From contig CP064988.1 in the NCBI GenBank assembly GCA_016699855.1, positions 1,454,501 to 1,518,500 of the forward strand: a stretch of DNA of 64,000 bases, given 5' to 3'. Below are positions 9,377-16,870 of this stretch, piece after piece. The stretch comes from Rhodospirillales bacterium. Its GTDB lineage: Bacteria; Pseudomonadota; Alphaproteobacteria; Reyranellales; Reyranellaceae. Each line of letters opens with the position of its first letter. The first letter of the stretch is position 1. Below the pieces are notes generated by a model that saw nothing but the letters and a program-made list of their open reading frames with translations, was not told the DNA's origin and did not search any database. The position numbers and the translations under genes were made by a program.

Positions 9377-11136
9377 TCCGCCGTTTCGGCAGCGACCTGG
9401 CTTCCTTCAAGACTCTGGCTTTCAAGCCGGGCCTCAACATCCTGCTGGCCGACAAGAGCGAGGGCGCCAACGACCGCCAGTCTCGCAACGGCGCCGGCAA
9501 AACCAGCTTCGTGGAGCTGGTGCATTTCCTGTTCGGCGCCGACGTCCGTAAGGAGAGCATCTTCCGGTCCGAGGTTCTCACCGAATGGACCTTCGATGTG
9601 TCGGTAGACGTCGCCGGCGACGCGATCTCCGCGGCCCGCAGCGGCGCCAAGCCGAGCCGGCTCACGATCAACGGCGCCGTCGAGAACTGGCCGATCGCAC
9701 CCCAGTTCGACCTGGCGGCCGGACATTTCGAGCTATCGAACGAACAGTGGAAGGCCAATCTCGGCAAGCTCTGGTTCGGTCTGCCGCTCTCGGCCGGTGA
9801 CGAAAGCGAACGCTTCCAGCCGTCCTTCCGGTCCTTGTTCTCCTATTTCGCGCGCCGCCAGCTCAGCGGCGGATTCCAGCAGCCGATGCAGCATTCCACG
9901 ATGCAACAGGCATGGGACCAGCAGGTCTCGATCTGTTATCTGCTCGGCCTTGACTGGACCATTCCGGGCAAATTCCAGGAGCTGCGCGGGCAGGAGAAGG
10001 TCGCCCAGGAATTGCGCAAGGCCGCCAAGAGCGGCGACCTCGGCCGCTATTTCGGCAAGGCCGCCGATCTGCGCACACGCCTCACCATCGCCGAAGCCCG
10101 CGCCATCAGACTGCGCGAACAGTTGGCCTCCTTTCAGGTCGTGCCGGAATACAAGGAGCTTGAACGCGAGGCCAACCTCATCACCCGCGAGATTGACGCG
10201 CACAATGTCGACAACGTCATGGACGGTGACTTGCTTCAACAACTTCGCGCCTCACTCGGTGAAGAAGGTGCCCCCGATCTCGGCGATGTCACCAAGCTCT
10301 ACGCGGAAGCCGGCGTCGTCTTGCCGGACATGGTCCGGCGGCGTTTCGACGAGGTGGAACGGTTTCATCGCTCGATCATCGAGAACCGCCGCGCCCACCT
10401 GAATGCCGAGATCACTTCCGCCGAAGCGCGTATCGCCGAACGCGACCAGCGCACCGCCGAGCGCGATCGCCGGCGTCGTCAGATCATGAATGTGCTGAGT
10501 TCCGGCGGCGCGCTGGAGCATTACACGAACCTGCGCGAGGAGGCCGGCCGCGCCGAGGCCGAGGTAGAGGGTTTGCGCCAGCGCCTCGAAACCGCCGAGC
10601 GTATCGAGAGCACCAAAGCCGAACTGGACATTAAACGGGCCAATCTGACCAAGGCGCTTCGGGACGACCTGCACGAGCGTAACGACATCCTGCGCGAGGC
10701 GATCCTGACGTTCGAGTCCTTGTCGGAATCCCTCTACGAGAAGGCCGGAAGCCTCACCATCGCCGAGACAGGCGGCGGCCCGCAGTTCGACGTCCATATC
10801 GATGGGCAGCGGAGCAAGGGCATCACCAACATGCAGATCTTCTGCTTCGATCTGATGCTCACCGAGATCAGCCTGAAGCAGGGCCGCGGGCCCGGCTTCC
10901 TTCTGCACGACAGCCACCTGTTCGACGGCGTCGACGAGCGTCAGGTCGCCAAAGCCCTGCAGCTTGGCGCCGAGCGCGCCGAGGCCGCCGGTTTCCAGTA
11001 CATCGTGACGATGAATTCCGACGTTCTTCCCCAGGAGGGGTTCAAACCCGGCTTCAGGGTCAGGGACCACGTCCTGGAGACCAAACTCACCGACGCGACC
11101 GACACCGGCGGTTTGTTCGGTCTTCGTTTTAATTAG
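9373..11136 (+). CDS. ABC-3C system SMC-like ATPase (DUF2326)
   Basis: A 587-residue ATPase starting at ATG 9373. Walker A is RNGAGKTS at residues 38-45; about residues 230-480 are long coiled coil rich in E, R and A. The C-terminal DUF2326 lobe carries FLLHDSHLFDGVDERQ, which contains the Walker B acidic residues of this family, then YIVTMNSD. It is the SMC/RecN-like sensor of the ABC-3C system and probably detects abnormal DNA or nucleoprotein, then triggers the effector at 8223. It ends 8 bases before the next gene, which has its own ribosome site, so the operon continues. Confidence 0.88.
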   Translation: MIRRFGSDLASFKTLAFKPGLNILLADKSEGANDRQSRNGAGKTSFVELVHFLFGADVRKESIFRSEVLTEWTFDVSVDVAGDAISAARSGAKPSRLTINGAVENWPIAPQFDLAAGHFELSNEQWKANLGKLWFGLPLSAGDESERFQPSFRSLFSYFARRQLSGGFQQPMQHSTMQQAWDQQVSICYLLGLDWTIPGKFQELRGQEKVAQELRKAAKSGDLGRYFGKAADLRTRLTIAEARAIRLREQLASFQVVPEYKELEREANLITREIDAHNVDNVMDGDLLQQLRASLGEEGAPDLGDVTKLYAEAGVVLPDMVRRRFDEVERFHRSIIENRRAHLNAEITSAEARIAERDQRTAERDRRRRQIMNVLSSGGALEHYTNLREEAGRAEAEVEGLRQRLETAERIESTKAELDIKRANLTKALRDDLHERNDILREAILTFESLSESLYEKAGSLTIAETGGGPQFDVHIDGQRSKGITNMQIFCFDLMLTEISLKQGRGPGFLLHDSHLFDGVDERQVAKALQLGAERAEAAGFQYIVTMNSDVLPQEGFKPGFRVRDHVLETKLTDATDTGGLFGLRFN

Positions 11137-11144
11137 GAGCGCCG

Positions 11145-11960
11145 ATGCGATCTGCGCCCTTCACCCGTCCTACCCTTGTCGCGGCCGTCGAATTGCTGGA
11201 GCAACACAGCCAGGCGCGGTTCAACCAGATGGTCCTGCGCCTCGGCCTGGAGGACGAGATTTCCTCCGGCACCTCCCTCAGCGTCGCCAACAAGTGTGTC
11301 TTTCTCGGCCGGATCGTCGTGCAACGGGCCGAGGCCGTGCTCGACACGCTCGAAGGCAGCATGACCCTGGGCGAGGCGGTGATCCGGCAAGCCGCGCAGC
11401 TAGCGCAGCAAGACCCTACGCATGCTCTGCAAACGGCCTTCGCACGGGGCCTTGCGCGTGACGGATACGTTTTGACGTGGGACGACTATGGGCGAAACGC
11501 GTCCATCCGCGCGGCATTACCGGGCGAAATCCAGCTCCCCCAGACGGACGACGAGGTGCATCAGCTTCTCAAGTCCTTCGGCTTCGCAACCCCTCTTGGT
11601 CATCTCGACCAGGCTGTCGAAGCGCATACACGCGGCGATTGGGCCGCCTGTAACAGCCAGCTCCGGACTTTCCTGGAAAGCCTGTTCGACGACATCGCGC
11701 GCAACGTGCGACCGCAGGAAGCGGCCGGGCGGCCGAGTTCAGAAAACCGGCGCGCCTTGCTCGCAGAAATCGGCTTCCTTGCGATGGATCGCAACGAGTG
11801 GACTCAGGACGGGAAGAACTACGTCAACGGCCTCTTCAAGATGCTCCACACCGAGGGTTCGCACCCGGGCCTCTCGAATGAAGACCACAGCACCTTCCGC
11901 CTGCATGTCGTTCTCGTCACCGCCAGGACCTTCCTGCGGCGGCTCGCCTACGGTCAGTGA
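11145..11960 (+). CDS. Conserved hypothetical, AbiC/HEPN-like C-terminus, trailing the ABC-3C operon
   Basis: A 271-residue protein behind ribosome site taggagc, 8 bases after the ABC-3C ATPase. The N-terminal third (FNQMVLRLGLEDEISSGTSL, KCVFLGRIVV) resembles no family I can name. The last 110 residues (HTRGDWAACNSQLRTFLESL, then HTEGSHPGLSNEDHSTFRLH) follow the helical pattern of the abortive-infection C-terminal/HEPN-like domains, including a conserved H-x3-S-HPG segment. It could be a sensor or toxin that extends the ABC-3C locus or a separate two-gene unit with the next gene. No function is claimed. Confidence 0.7.
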   Translation: MRSAPFTRPTLVAAVELLEQHSQARFNQMVLRLGLEDEISSGTSLSVANKCVFLGRIVVQRAEAVLDTLEGSMTLGEAVIRQAAQLAQQDPTHALQTAFARGLARDGYVLTWDDYGRNASIRAALPGEIQLPQTDDEVHQLLKSFGFATPLGHLDQAVEAHTRGDWAACNSQLRTFLESLFDDIARNVRPQEAAGRPSSENRRALLAEIGFLAMDRNEWTQDGKNYVNGLFKMLHTEGSHPGLSNEDHSTFRLHVVLVTARTFLRRLAYGQ

Positions 11961-11968
11961 GGCCGGAT

Positions 11969-12766
11969 ATGGCGTTCTTCTCGCAGGACCAGTTGGAAGC
12001 CATCGCCGGCGCCTTGGGCGATACCGGCCAAGGCCTCACCGGGCCGGAGATCCAGCACCTTATCGCCTCCAGCAAGATGAACGATCCGGGCCCCGGGACG
12101 AAGCGTGTCCGTATCTACAATGCCTTCGTGGAGAGCCAAAACACCAAACAGAATCGCACGCACGTTCTGGAGTTCATTCGGCTGGCAATGAGGCCCGCGC
12201 GATATAGCCGTGATCCAGATCGGTACGAGCCGATGCGGGAGCTCCTCAATCAGGCCTTGGCATTCGCCGGCATGGTCGTGGATCAGGCCGGAAATCTCAC
12301 ATCAGCAGAAGCGGCCCAGACATTGCCGGAGGCTCAACGGCGCGCCCGTGACCTTCGAGCCGACCTCGAGGGTCGAGGCGTGCATCCGGACGTTCTGAAA
12401 TTTTGCCGCGCCGAGCTGCTTGCTGACAACTACTTTCATGCCGTCCAAGAGGCGGTAAAGAGCGTGGCGGACAAAATGCGGACGCGCACGGGACTGACGG
12501 ACGACGGGGCGTCTTTGGTCGATCGCGTGCTCGCCGGCGACCCGCCGCTCCTGGCCATCAATCCGCGGAGCACAGCCAGCGAGCGCAGCGAGCAAAGTGG
12601 TTTCGCTAACCTTGTGCGCGGGACATTCGGCATGTTTCGCAACCCGACGGCGCATGAAGCGCGCATCCACTGGTCAATGTCGAAGGAGGACGCGGAAGAC
12701 CTTCTGACCATCGTCTCGCTGATCCATCGGCGGCTCGACAAGGCGCATATGCCGCCCAGAGTTTAG
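11969..12766 (+). CDS. TIGR02391-family protein (Ymh-like, HEPN-type RNase candidate)
   Basis: A 265-residue protein. The C-terminal 130 residues (DNYFHAVQEAVKSVADKMR, GFANLVRGTFGMFRNPTAHE, SKEDAEDLLTIVSLIHRRLD) are the TIGR02391/Ymh domain. It contains the R-N-x3-H motif of HEPN RNases (FRNPTAHE), whose members act in abortive infection and toxin systems. The N-terminus is helical and unassigned. A GTG at 11957 overlapping the previous stop would add four residues; I use the ATG at 11969. It follows the previous gene without a gap, so both are probably expressed with the ABC-3C module. Confidence 0.82.
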   Translation: MAFFSQDQLEAIAGALGDTGQGLTGPEIQHLIASSKMNDPGPGTKRVRIYNAFVESQNTKQNRTHVLEFIRLAMRPARYSRDPDRYEPMRELLNQALAFAGMVVDQAGNLTSAEAAQTLPEAQRRARDLRADLEGRGVHPDVLKFCRAELLADNYFHAVQEAVKSVADKMRTRTGLTDDGASLVDRVLAGDPPLLAINPRSTASERSEQSGFANLVRGTFGMFRNPTAHEARIHWSMSKEDAEDLLTIVSLIHRRLDKAHMPPRV

Positions 12767-12829
12767 TGGCCTCCATCCCGGCCATCCGAAAACGCGAAGC
12801 ACGGCCAGCGCAGGCTGCACTGGCCAGCC

Positions 12830-13417
12830 TCATCGGGGCCGATCTAGGCGGAACTCGCCGCTGGGAACGTCTATCTGCCAAGCACCCTGCGGATACGCGA
12901 TGAACTCGTTGTCGTAGTGATCGAGCCGGCAATAGATATCGTCGGCTGGAACCGTCACCACATACACCGCACAGTCGGAAAGATCGTAAAACGCCGCGTG
13001 GTGCGCCGCGTACCAGATCGCCTTGTCGAGCGATGACGTCCACGACATACCCATGGTGTGCGCCGGACCGGCGCAGCCGCGAAACAGCGTGAAGCGCCGG
13101 GCAGTCGTAGCGTCGCCAGCCAAGGGCTTGAGCGAACGCAGACGATCGCGGTCGCAGGCGTCGAAGACCGCCCTTAGAACGGAAAGGCCGTGCGCGTTGA
13201 AATGCGACGCATGGACGTAGGCGTCGAGCCATGCCGCCTCCAGCGCGCCCAACGCAGCGAGCTCGCGGTAATTGCGAATGATGAAATCCAGGCTCGATGA
13301 TGGAATATAGCCGTGAAAGTTCTCGGCACGAGATATCGCCATCTCGACGGCGCTAGCCTCATCTTTGGTCAGCCCCGAAAAATCGAGCATCCGAGCGCCT
13401 CCCTCCGCGTCGCGCAT
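12830..13417 (-). CDS. ADP-ribosyltransferase-like protein of the nuclease-TIR-ART operon
   Basis: A 195-residue protein. The ATG at 13417 overlaps the TIR gene stop by one base (TGATG), so the two are translationally coupled. The C-terminal half has the R-S-E layout of ADP-ribosyltransferases: R113 in TLFRG, a serine/threonine strand S125-W-T-S-S129 followed by LDKAIWYA, and E171 in YDNEFIAYP. The N-terminus is helical (EASAVEMAISRAENFHGYIP) with no visible partner domain. ART enzymes use NAD+, the same substrate TIR domains cleave, so joint action in an NAD-based response is plausible. Fold assignment comes from motif pattern only. Confidence 0.62.
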   Translation of the reverse strand: MRDAEGGARMLDFSGLTKDEASAVEMAISRAENFHGYIPSSSLDFIIRNYRELAALGALEAAWLDAYVHASHFNAHGLSVLRAVFDACDRDRLRSLKPLAGDATTARRFTLFRGCAGPAHTMGMSWTSSLDKAIWYAAHHAAFYDLSDCAVYVVTVPADDIYCRLDHYDNEFIAYPQGAWQIDVPSGEFRLDRPR

Positions 13418-14527
13418 CAGGTGATCCGAAGTCGGCGCAAGAGCTTCGCCAACATCGCCTCGTACTCCTCCGGCTTCGAGAAATCGGCGTACATCTTGCC
13501 TTTGAGAAACTCCGGCAGCTCGCACCGCTCGTAGAGCAGCGGCAGCACGACAACCTCGCCGCTCGCGATCTCCCGATTCATGGCCACGTCGAGTTCCTTC
13601 TTCACCCAAGGGGCGTCGATCGACTTGGTCGAGAGCACGACGGCGATGTAGCGGCTGAGCTTCATGCCCTCGTCGATCTTGGCAATAAGCGAGTCACCAA
13701 TGTCAATTTCGGCTTCGTCCAGCCAGACCCGCGGCACGCCATGCGCGAGCAAGTCGGTTCGCAGGCGACGCACGAACGGCTTGTCGACGCCGGTATGGCT
13801 CAGGAAAATCCCGTGATATTTCTCGTGCGCCGGGTCTGCCTTTTCCAGCGTCAGGCTGTCCCGGACCAGTTGGTTCTCGGCGTCCGGCGACGTCGGCGGC
13901 GTCAACAGCCATCCGGCCGTCGTTCCAAGCGCCACGCGCCCGCCGAGGCTATAGCCCTCCGGCGTCGACGCGATCGAAGTTATCCCCTCGGCCGGGTCCG
14001 ACAGGCACAAGGTCCAGCCCGTCTTCGACAGGACATCGAAATAGCGCACGAACGGGCTGTCGTGATCGATCGCGCCCATCCGCCGCCCCTTCTTCACCAG
14101 CAGGTCCGAACGCTTCACAAGCCCGGCGACCTTCGGTGCGGCGTAGCCCAGATGGGTTTCGCGATAGCCGAAGAAGTTCATCCGCTTTGGCTCCGATAGG
14201 CACCAGACCACGGTGGCACCGGCCGCGATCGCCGCCTCCATCTCCTTTTCCCGATCGTCAGCCAGGAAGGCGGAATCGATGTCGTAGCTGTCATTCTGGC
14301 GCTTGAGCTTCCCCAGCTCATTGGGCTCGTTCGAGAACTCCCTCCGCGCCGAACAGGAAATGAGAATAGCTCTGCGGATTGATGATGATCGTATCGTACT
14401 CGTAGAGCGGAAACGCCGCGCGCGCCTTGTCTACGCCCGCCTGGCAGAGCCCGAGATTTTCAATCTCGACACCTTCGATCTTCTCGCCGGTATATGTGAC
14501 CCCGACCGTCAGCACGCGCTTCATCAA
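13417..14527 (-). pseudogene. TIR-domain protein, split by a +1 indel
   Basis: Two adjacent reading frames form one gene. The first (14527 to 14318) encodes MKRVLTVGVTYTGEKIEG up to SYSHFLFGAE; the second (to 13417) continues with REFSNEPNELGKLKRQN and through MEAAIAAGATVVWCLSEP. They join across a CCC run at 14340-14342 (GGG on the coding strand); removing one base restores a 369-residue protein. Total length 1111 is 1 modulo 3. Residues 143-255 of the downstream frame are a TIR domain (GIFLSHTGVDKPF, RVWLDEAEIDIGDS, YIAVVLSTKS, WVKKEL) with the catalytic glutamate retained at E216. The N-terminal half is Rossmann-like and unassigned, possibly the sensor. It may be a real mutation, a sequencing error or programmed frameshifting. 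Confidence 0.78.
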
Positions 14528-14581
14528 CTCTCACCCTTCGTTGTTGTAGTCTCGCCCGACGATGCGCCGCGCCCCATAATC

Positions 14582-15193
14582 TCACCCCGCGACCGGGGCC
14601 GGCCGCACATCCCTGACTTCGCCGCGGCTTCCCACCAGGGCGATCTCGATGCCGGCCAGCGCGCAACGCGGCGCCAGTCGTTCCGCCAGACGCAAGGTGC
14701 CTTCCGTGAAAGGCACGACGGCCACCTGCCGTCCTTGCGACGGTGTCGCCATCAGCATGCCGACCGTCTCGCACAAACCCTTGTAGAGCCGAGACACCTG
14801 GCCCGAATGCCTCGTGTTGATGATCCCGCCCTTGCATTCAGCAGAGATGACGTGGTTGCCGACCTCTGCGACCACATCACCCAGTCCCGACTTTGGATTG
14901 ACGGTGATCTGCTGGCCCGCAGCGTTCCGGTACGTGCCGCCATAACTGGTGGTGCCGACGCTGGAGATCTTGATGAACTCGCGTCGATGCAGCCAGGCCG
15001 CGAAGTCGAATTGCTTGCCGTGCTCTCCATCGGGGTGAACACGGACGTGTCGGGTATCCCGCGTCCGCAACAGATGCATGGCATAGGCGACCATGACCGC
15101 GCCTTCATAAAGATGGTGCTCCTGTTCGCCGTCGGATTTTCCGATCCGGTTTGGTGGCGGCGACAGCGCCGCAACGAGATCCTCGAAATCCAT
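14582..15193 (-). CDS. PD-(D/E)xK nuclease-like protein, first gene of the nuclease-TIR-ART operon
   Basis: A 203-residue protein. The core GLGDVVAEVGNHVISAECKG gives D106, E119 and K121, the D-x(n)-ExK signature of restriction-endonuclease folds, followed by the conserved helix RHSGQVSRLYKGLCETVG. Upstream, QFDFAAWLHRREF fits the fold's first strands. It begins the minus-strand operon, with the TIR gene 54 bases after its stop, and its promoter must lie in the 300-base gap shared with the DUF932 gene. It probably cuts or binds nucleic acid as effector or sensor. The fold is fairly clear, the target unknown. Confidence 0.72.
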   Translation of the reverse strand: MDFEDLVAALSPPPNRIGKSDGEQEHHLYEGAVMVAYAMHLLRTRDTRHVRVHPDGEHGKQFDFAAWLHRREFIKISSVGTTSYGGTYRNAAGQQITVNPKSGLGDVVAEVGNHVISAECKGGIINTRHSGQVSRLYKGLCETVGMLMATPSQGRQVAVVPFTEGTLRLAERLAPRCALAGIEIALVGSRGEVRDVRPAPVAG

Positions 15194-15498
15194 GACAATC
15201 CTCCCCGGCCGTTAGACTAGCGGATGGGCCGAGAGTAATCGTCCTTCATCGCGAAATGGCACGGCTACTCGTAGCAGATTGGGCCTCCGTTCGTCCGCAC
15301 TCATTCTTCGCGCCGAGCCTTCGAAAACTTGAGACACCGGGAGGGGAAAGCCTTCCCCTGCTCCCGAGCCTTACGTCTCGGCCGACCCCTTCTGCGGGAG
15401 GCCCCGCAACGCCCCTAGAGTGAGAGTGCGGACCGATTTCCGTGACGGGTTGAGGACTGGAGAAGAGGTCTCCGGTGCCCGTCATGGAGATTGGTCCC
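15194..15498. promoter_or_regulatory. Divergent intergenic region with structured leader of the DUF932 gene
   Basis: Holds the promoters of the defence operon (left) and DUF932 gene (right). Visible structures are a hairpin ggggaa/ttccc(c) at 15343-15358 and an inverted repeat tgacggg (15443-15449) / cccgtca (15478-15484) that brackets the purine-rich tract gaggactggagaagagg just before the start. The same layout precedes the ParB-like and methyltransferase genes. No gene is visible. Confidence 0.5.
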
Positions 15499-16695
15499 AT
15501 GACCCAAGTTTCAGTTCTCGACGCGCGCCGTGACACGACCGGCGGTTACAAGGTGGACGTCAGCCGCGGCGAGCGGATCGGCCGCGTCTCGTCGGAATGG
15601 TTCTCGCGCCCAGCCGACGAGCGATACCTCTCTCTGTCCGAGTTGGCCGGATCGGTCCGCGACCGCGCCGATCGTAGCCGGACGCGGGTCGTGGAAAGCG
15701 CGCTCATCCATGTGGAGGCAAACCGCAATGACCCGGAGCGGCTGGCGTTGATCCTGCCGGGCACGGACGCGGCAATCGCGCCGACACACTGGTCCTTCGG
15801 CCAACTCGCCGGCCTTGTCGGCGCACCCGCCGCCTACCTACGCCAGCTCCCGGCCGCGCTCGCCGCCATCAATTTGCAATATGGCCTGACTTCCAATCGC
15901 GCCGAGCAGATCAAGACGCTGGAAACCGACGACGGCCGCATGGAACTGCGCGCCGTCACCGGCCCGGATTACGGGAGGATCTTCGACGCAGAATTGGTGG
16001 AAGCCGTGCAGCGCATCGCCGGCAACGGCACGGGCGACACCCGCTGGAAGGTGCCGGGTGTGCTCGACTGGTCGACCGGGATCTACAATCCGCGCGTCGA
16101 CATCACCAAGGACACCACGACGCTCTATGCCTCTGATCGCGATGTCTTCCTCTTCCTCGTCGATGACCTCAACCCGATTGAGGCCGGCCGTCTTCCGGAC
16201 GGCTCGCCGGATCTCTACTTCCGCGGCTTCTATTGCTGGAACTCCGAGGTCGGCGCCAAGACGCTTGGTATGGCGAGCTTCTATCTCCGCGCGGTCTGCC
16301 AAAATCGGAATTTGTGGGGCGTGGAGGATTTCGAAGAAATCACCATCCGCCACTCCAAATATGCGGCCAATCGCTTCGCGCACGAGGCGGCCCCGGCACT
16401 GTCGAACTTCGCCAACTCCTCGCCCTTGCCTTTCGTCAACGGCATCAAGGCCGCCCGCGAGCGGATCGTCGCCAGGACGAACGAAGACCGCACCGACTTC
16501 CTGCGCCGGCGCGGTTTCTCGAAGGCCGAGACCGGCAAGATCATCGACACGGTGCTGGCCGAGGAAGGCCGCCCGCCGGAGTCCATCTTCGATTTCGTGC
16601 AGGGCATCACCGCCGTCGCGCGCGACAAGCCGCATCAGGACGCCCGTCTCGACATGGAGGCCAAGGCGAAGAAGCTGCTCGATCGAGCCGCCTGA
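15499..16695 (+). CDS. DUF932 domain protein (ICE/plasmid-type)
   Basis: A 398-residue DUF932 protein, the family that includes phage/plasmid LGT_TIGR03299-like proteins and is common on conjugative elements beside ParB-like and helicase genes. It reads MTQVSVLDARRDTTGGYKVD, then ISRxE-like segments and a conserved core GFYCWNSEVGAKTLGMASFY. Its molecular role is not established; genetic context suggests anti-restriction or element establishment. Alternative starts are GTG 15475 and ATG 15484, both inside the hairpin leader; I take the ATG at 15499 because family members begin with this MSQVS-like stretch. Confidence 0.88.
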   Translation: MTQVSVLDARRDTTGGYKVDVSRGERIGRVSSEWFSRPADERYLSLSELAGSVRDRADRSRTRVVESALIHVEANRNDPERLALILPGTDAAIAPTHWSFGQLAGLVGAPAAYLRQLPAALAAINLQYGLTSNRAEQIKTLETDDGRMELRAVTGPDYGRIFDAELVEAVQRIAGNGTGDTRWKVPGVLDWSTGIYNPRVDITKDTTTLYASDRDVFLFLVDDLNPIEAGRLPDGSPDLYFRGFYCWNSEVGAKTLGMASFYLRAVCQNRNLWGVEDFEEITIRHSKYAANRFAHEAAPALSNFANSSPLPFVNGIKAARERIVARTNEDRTDFLRRRGFSKAETGKIIDTVLAEEGRPPESIFDFVQGITAVARDKPHQDARLDMEAKAKKLLDRAA

Positions 16696-16808
16696 TTTCC
16701 GCGAAGCCGGGGATGCGGTTTTCCGTGTCTCCGGCTTTGCGCTTCCGTGTCTCTCCGGTTTGTCGGTCCGTGGCGCTGCCCCCTTTAGAGGAAGAGGGCG
16801 GCGCTTCG

Positions 16809-16861
16809 CTCCGCGACGGGTTGGAGGTCGAGAGAGAGTCTTTCGGCCGCCCGTCGCGGAG
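16809..16861 (+). promoter_or_regulatory. Hairpin leader before the ParB-like gene
   Basis: Perfect 12-bp inverted repeat ctccgcgacggg / cccgtcgcggag with a 29-base loop that contains ttggaggtcgagagagag, the only ribosome-site-like tract before the ATG at 16871. Folding would present this purine tract in the loop and bring it close to the start. It resembles the leaders at 15443-15484 and 20710-20746. Role in translational control is inferred. Confidence 0.6.
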
Positions 16862-16870
16862 TAAATCCCG

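Noticed and set aside
15475..15498. GTG and ATG starts for DUF932 inside the leader
   Set aside because: Possible, but they lie in or at the edge of the hairpin; family members appear to begin at the later ATG.
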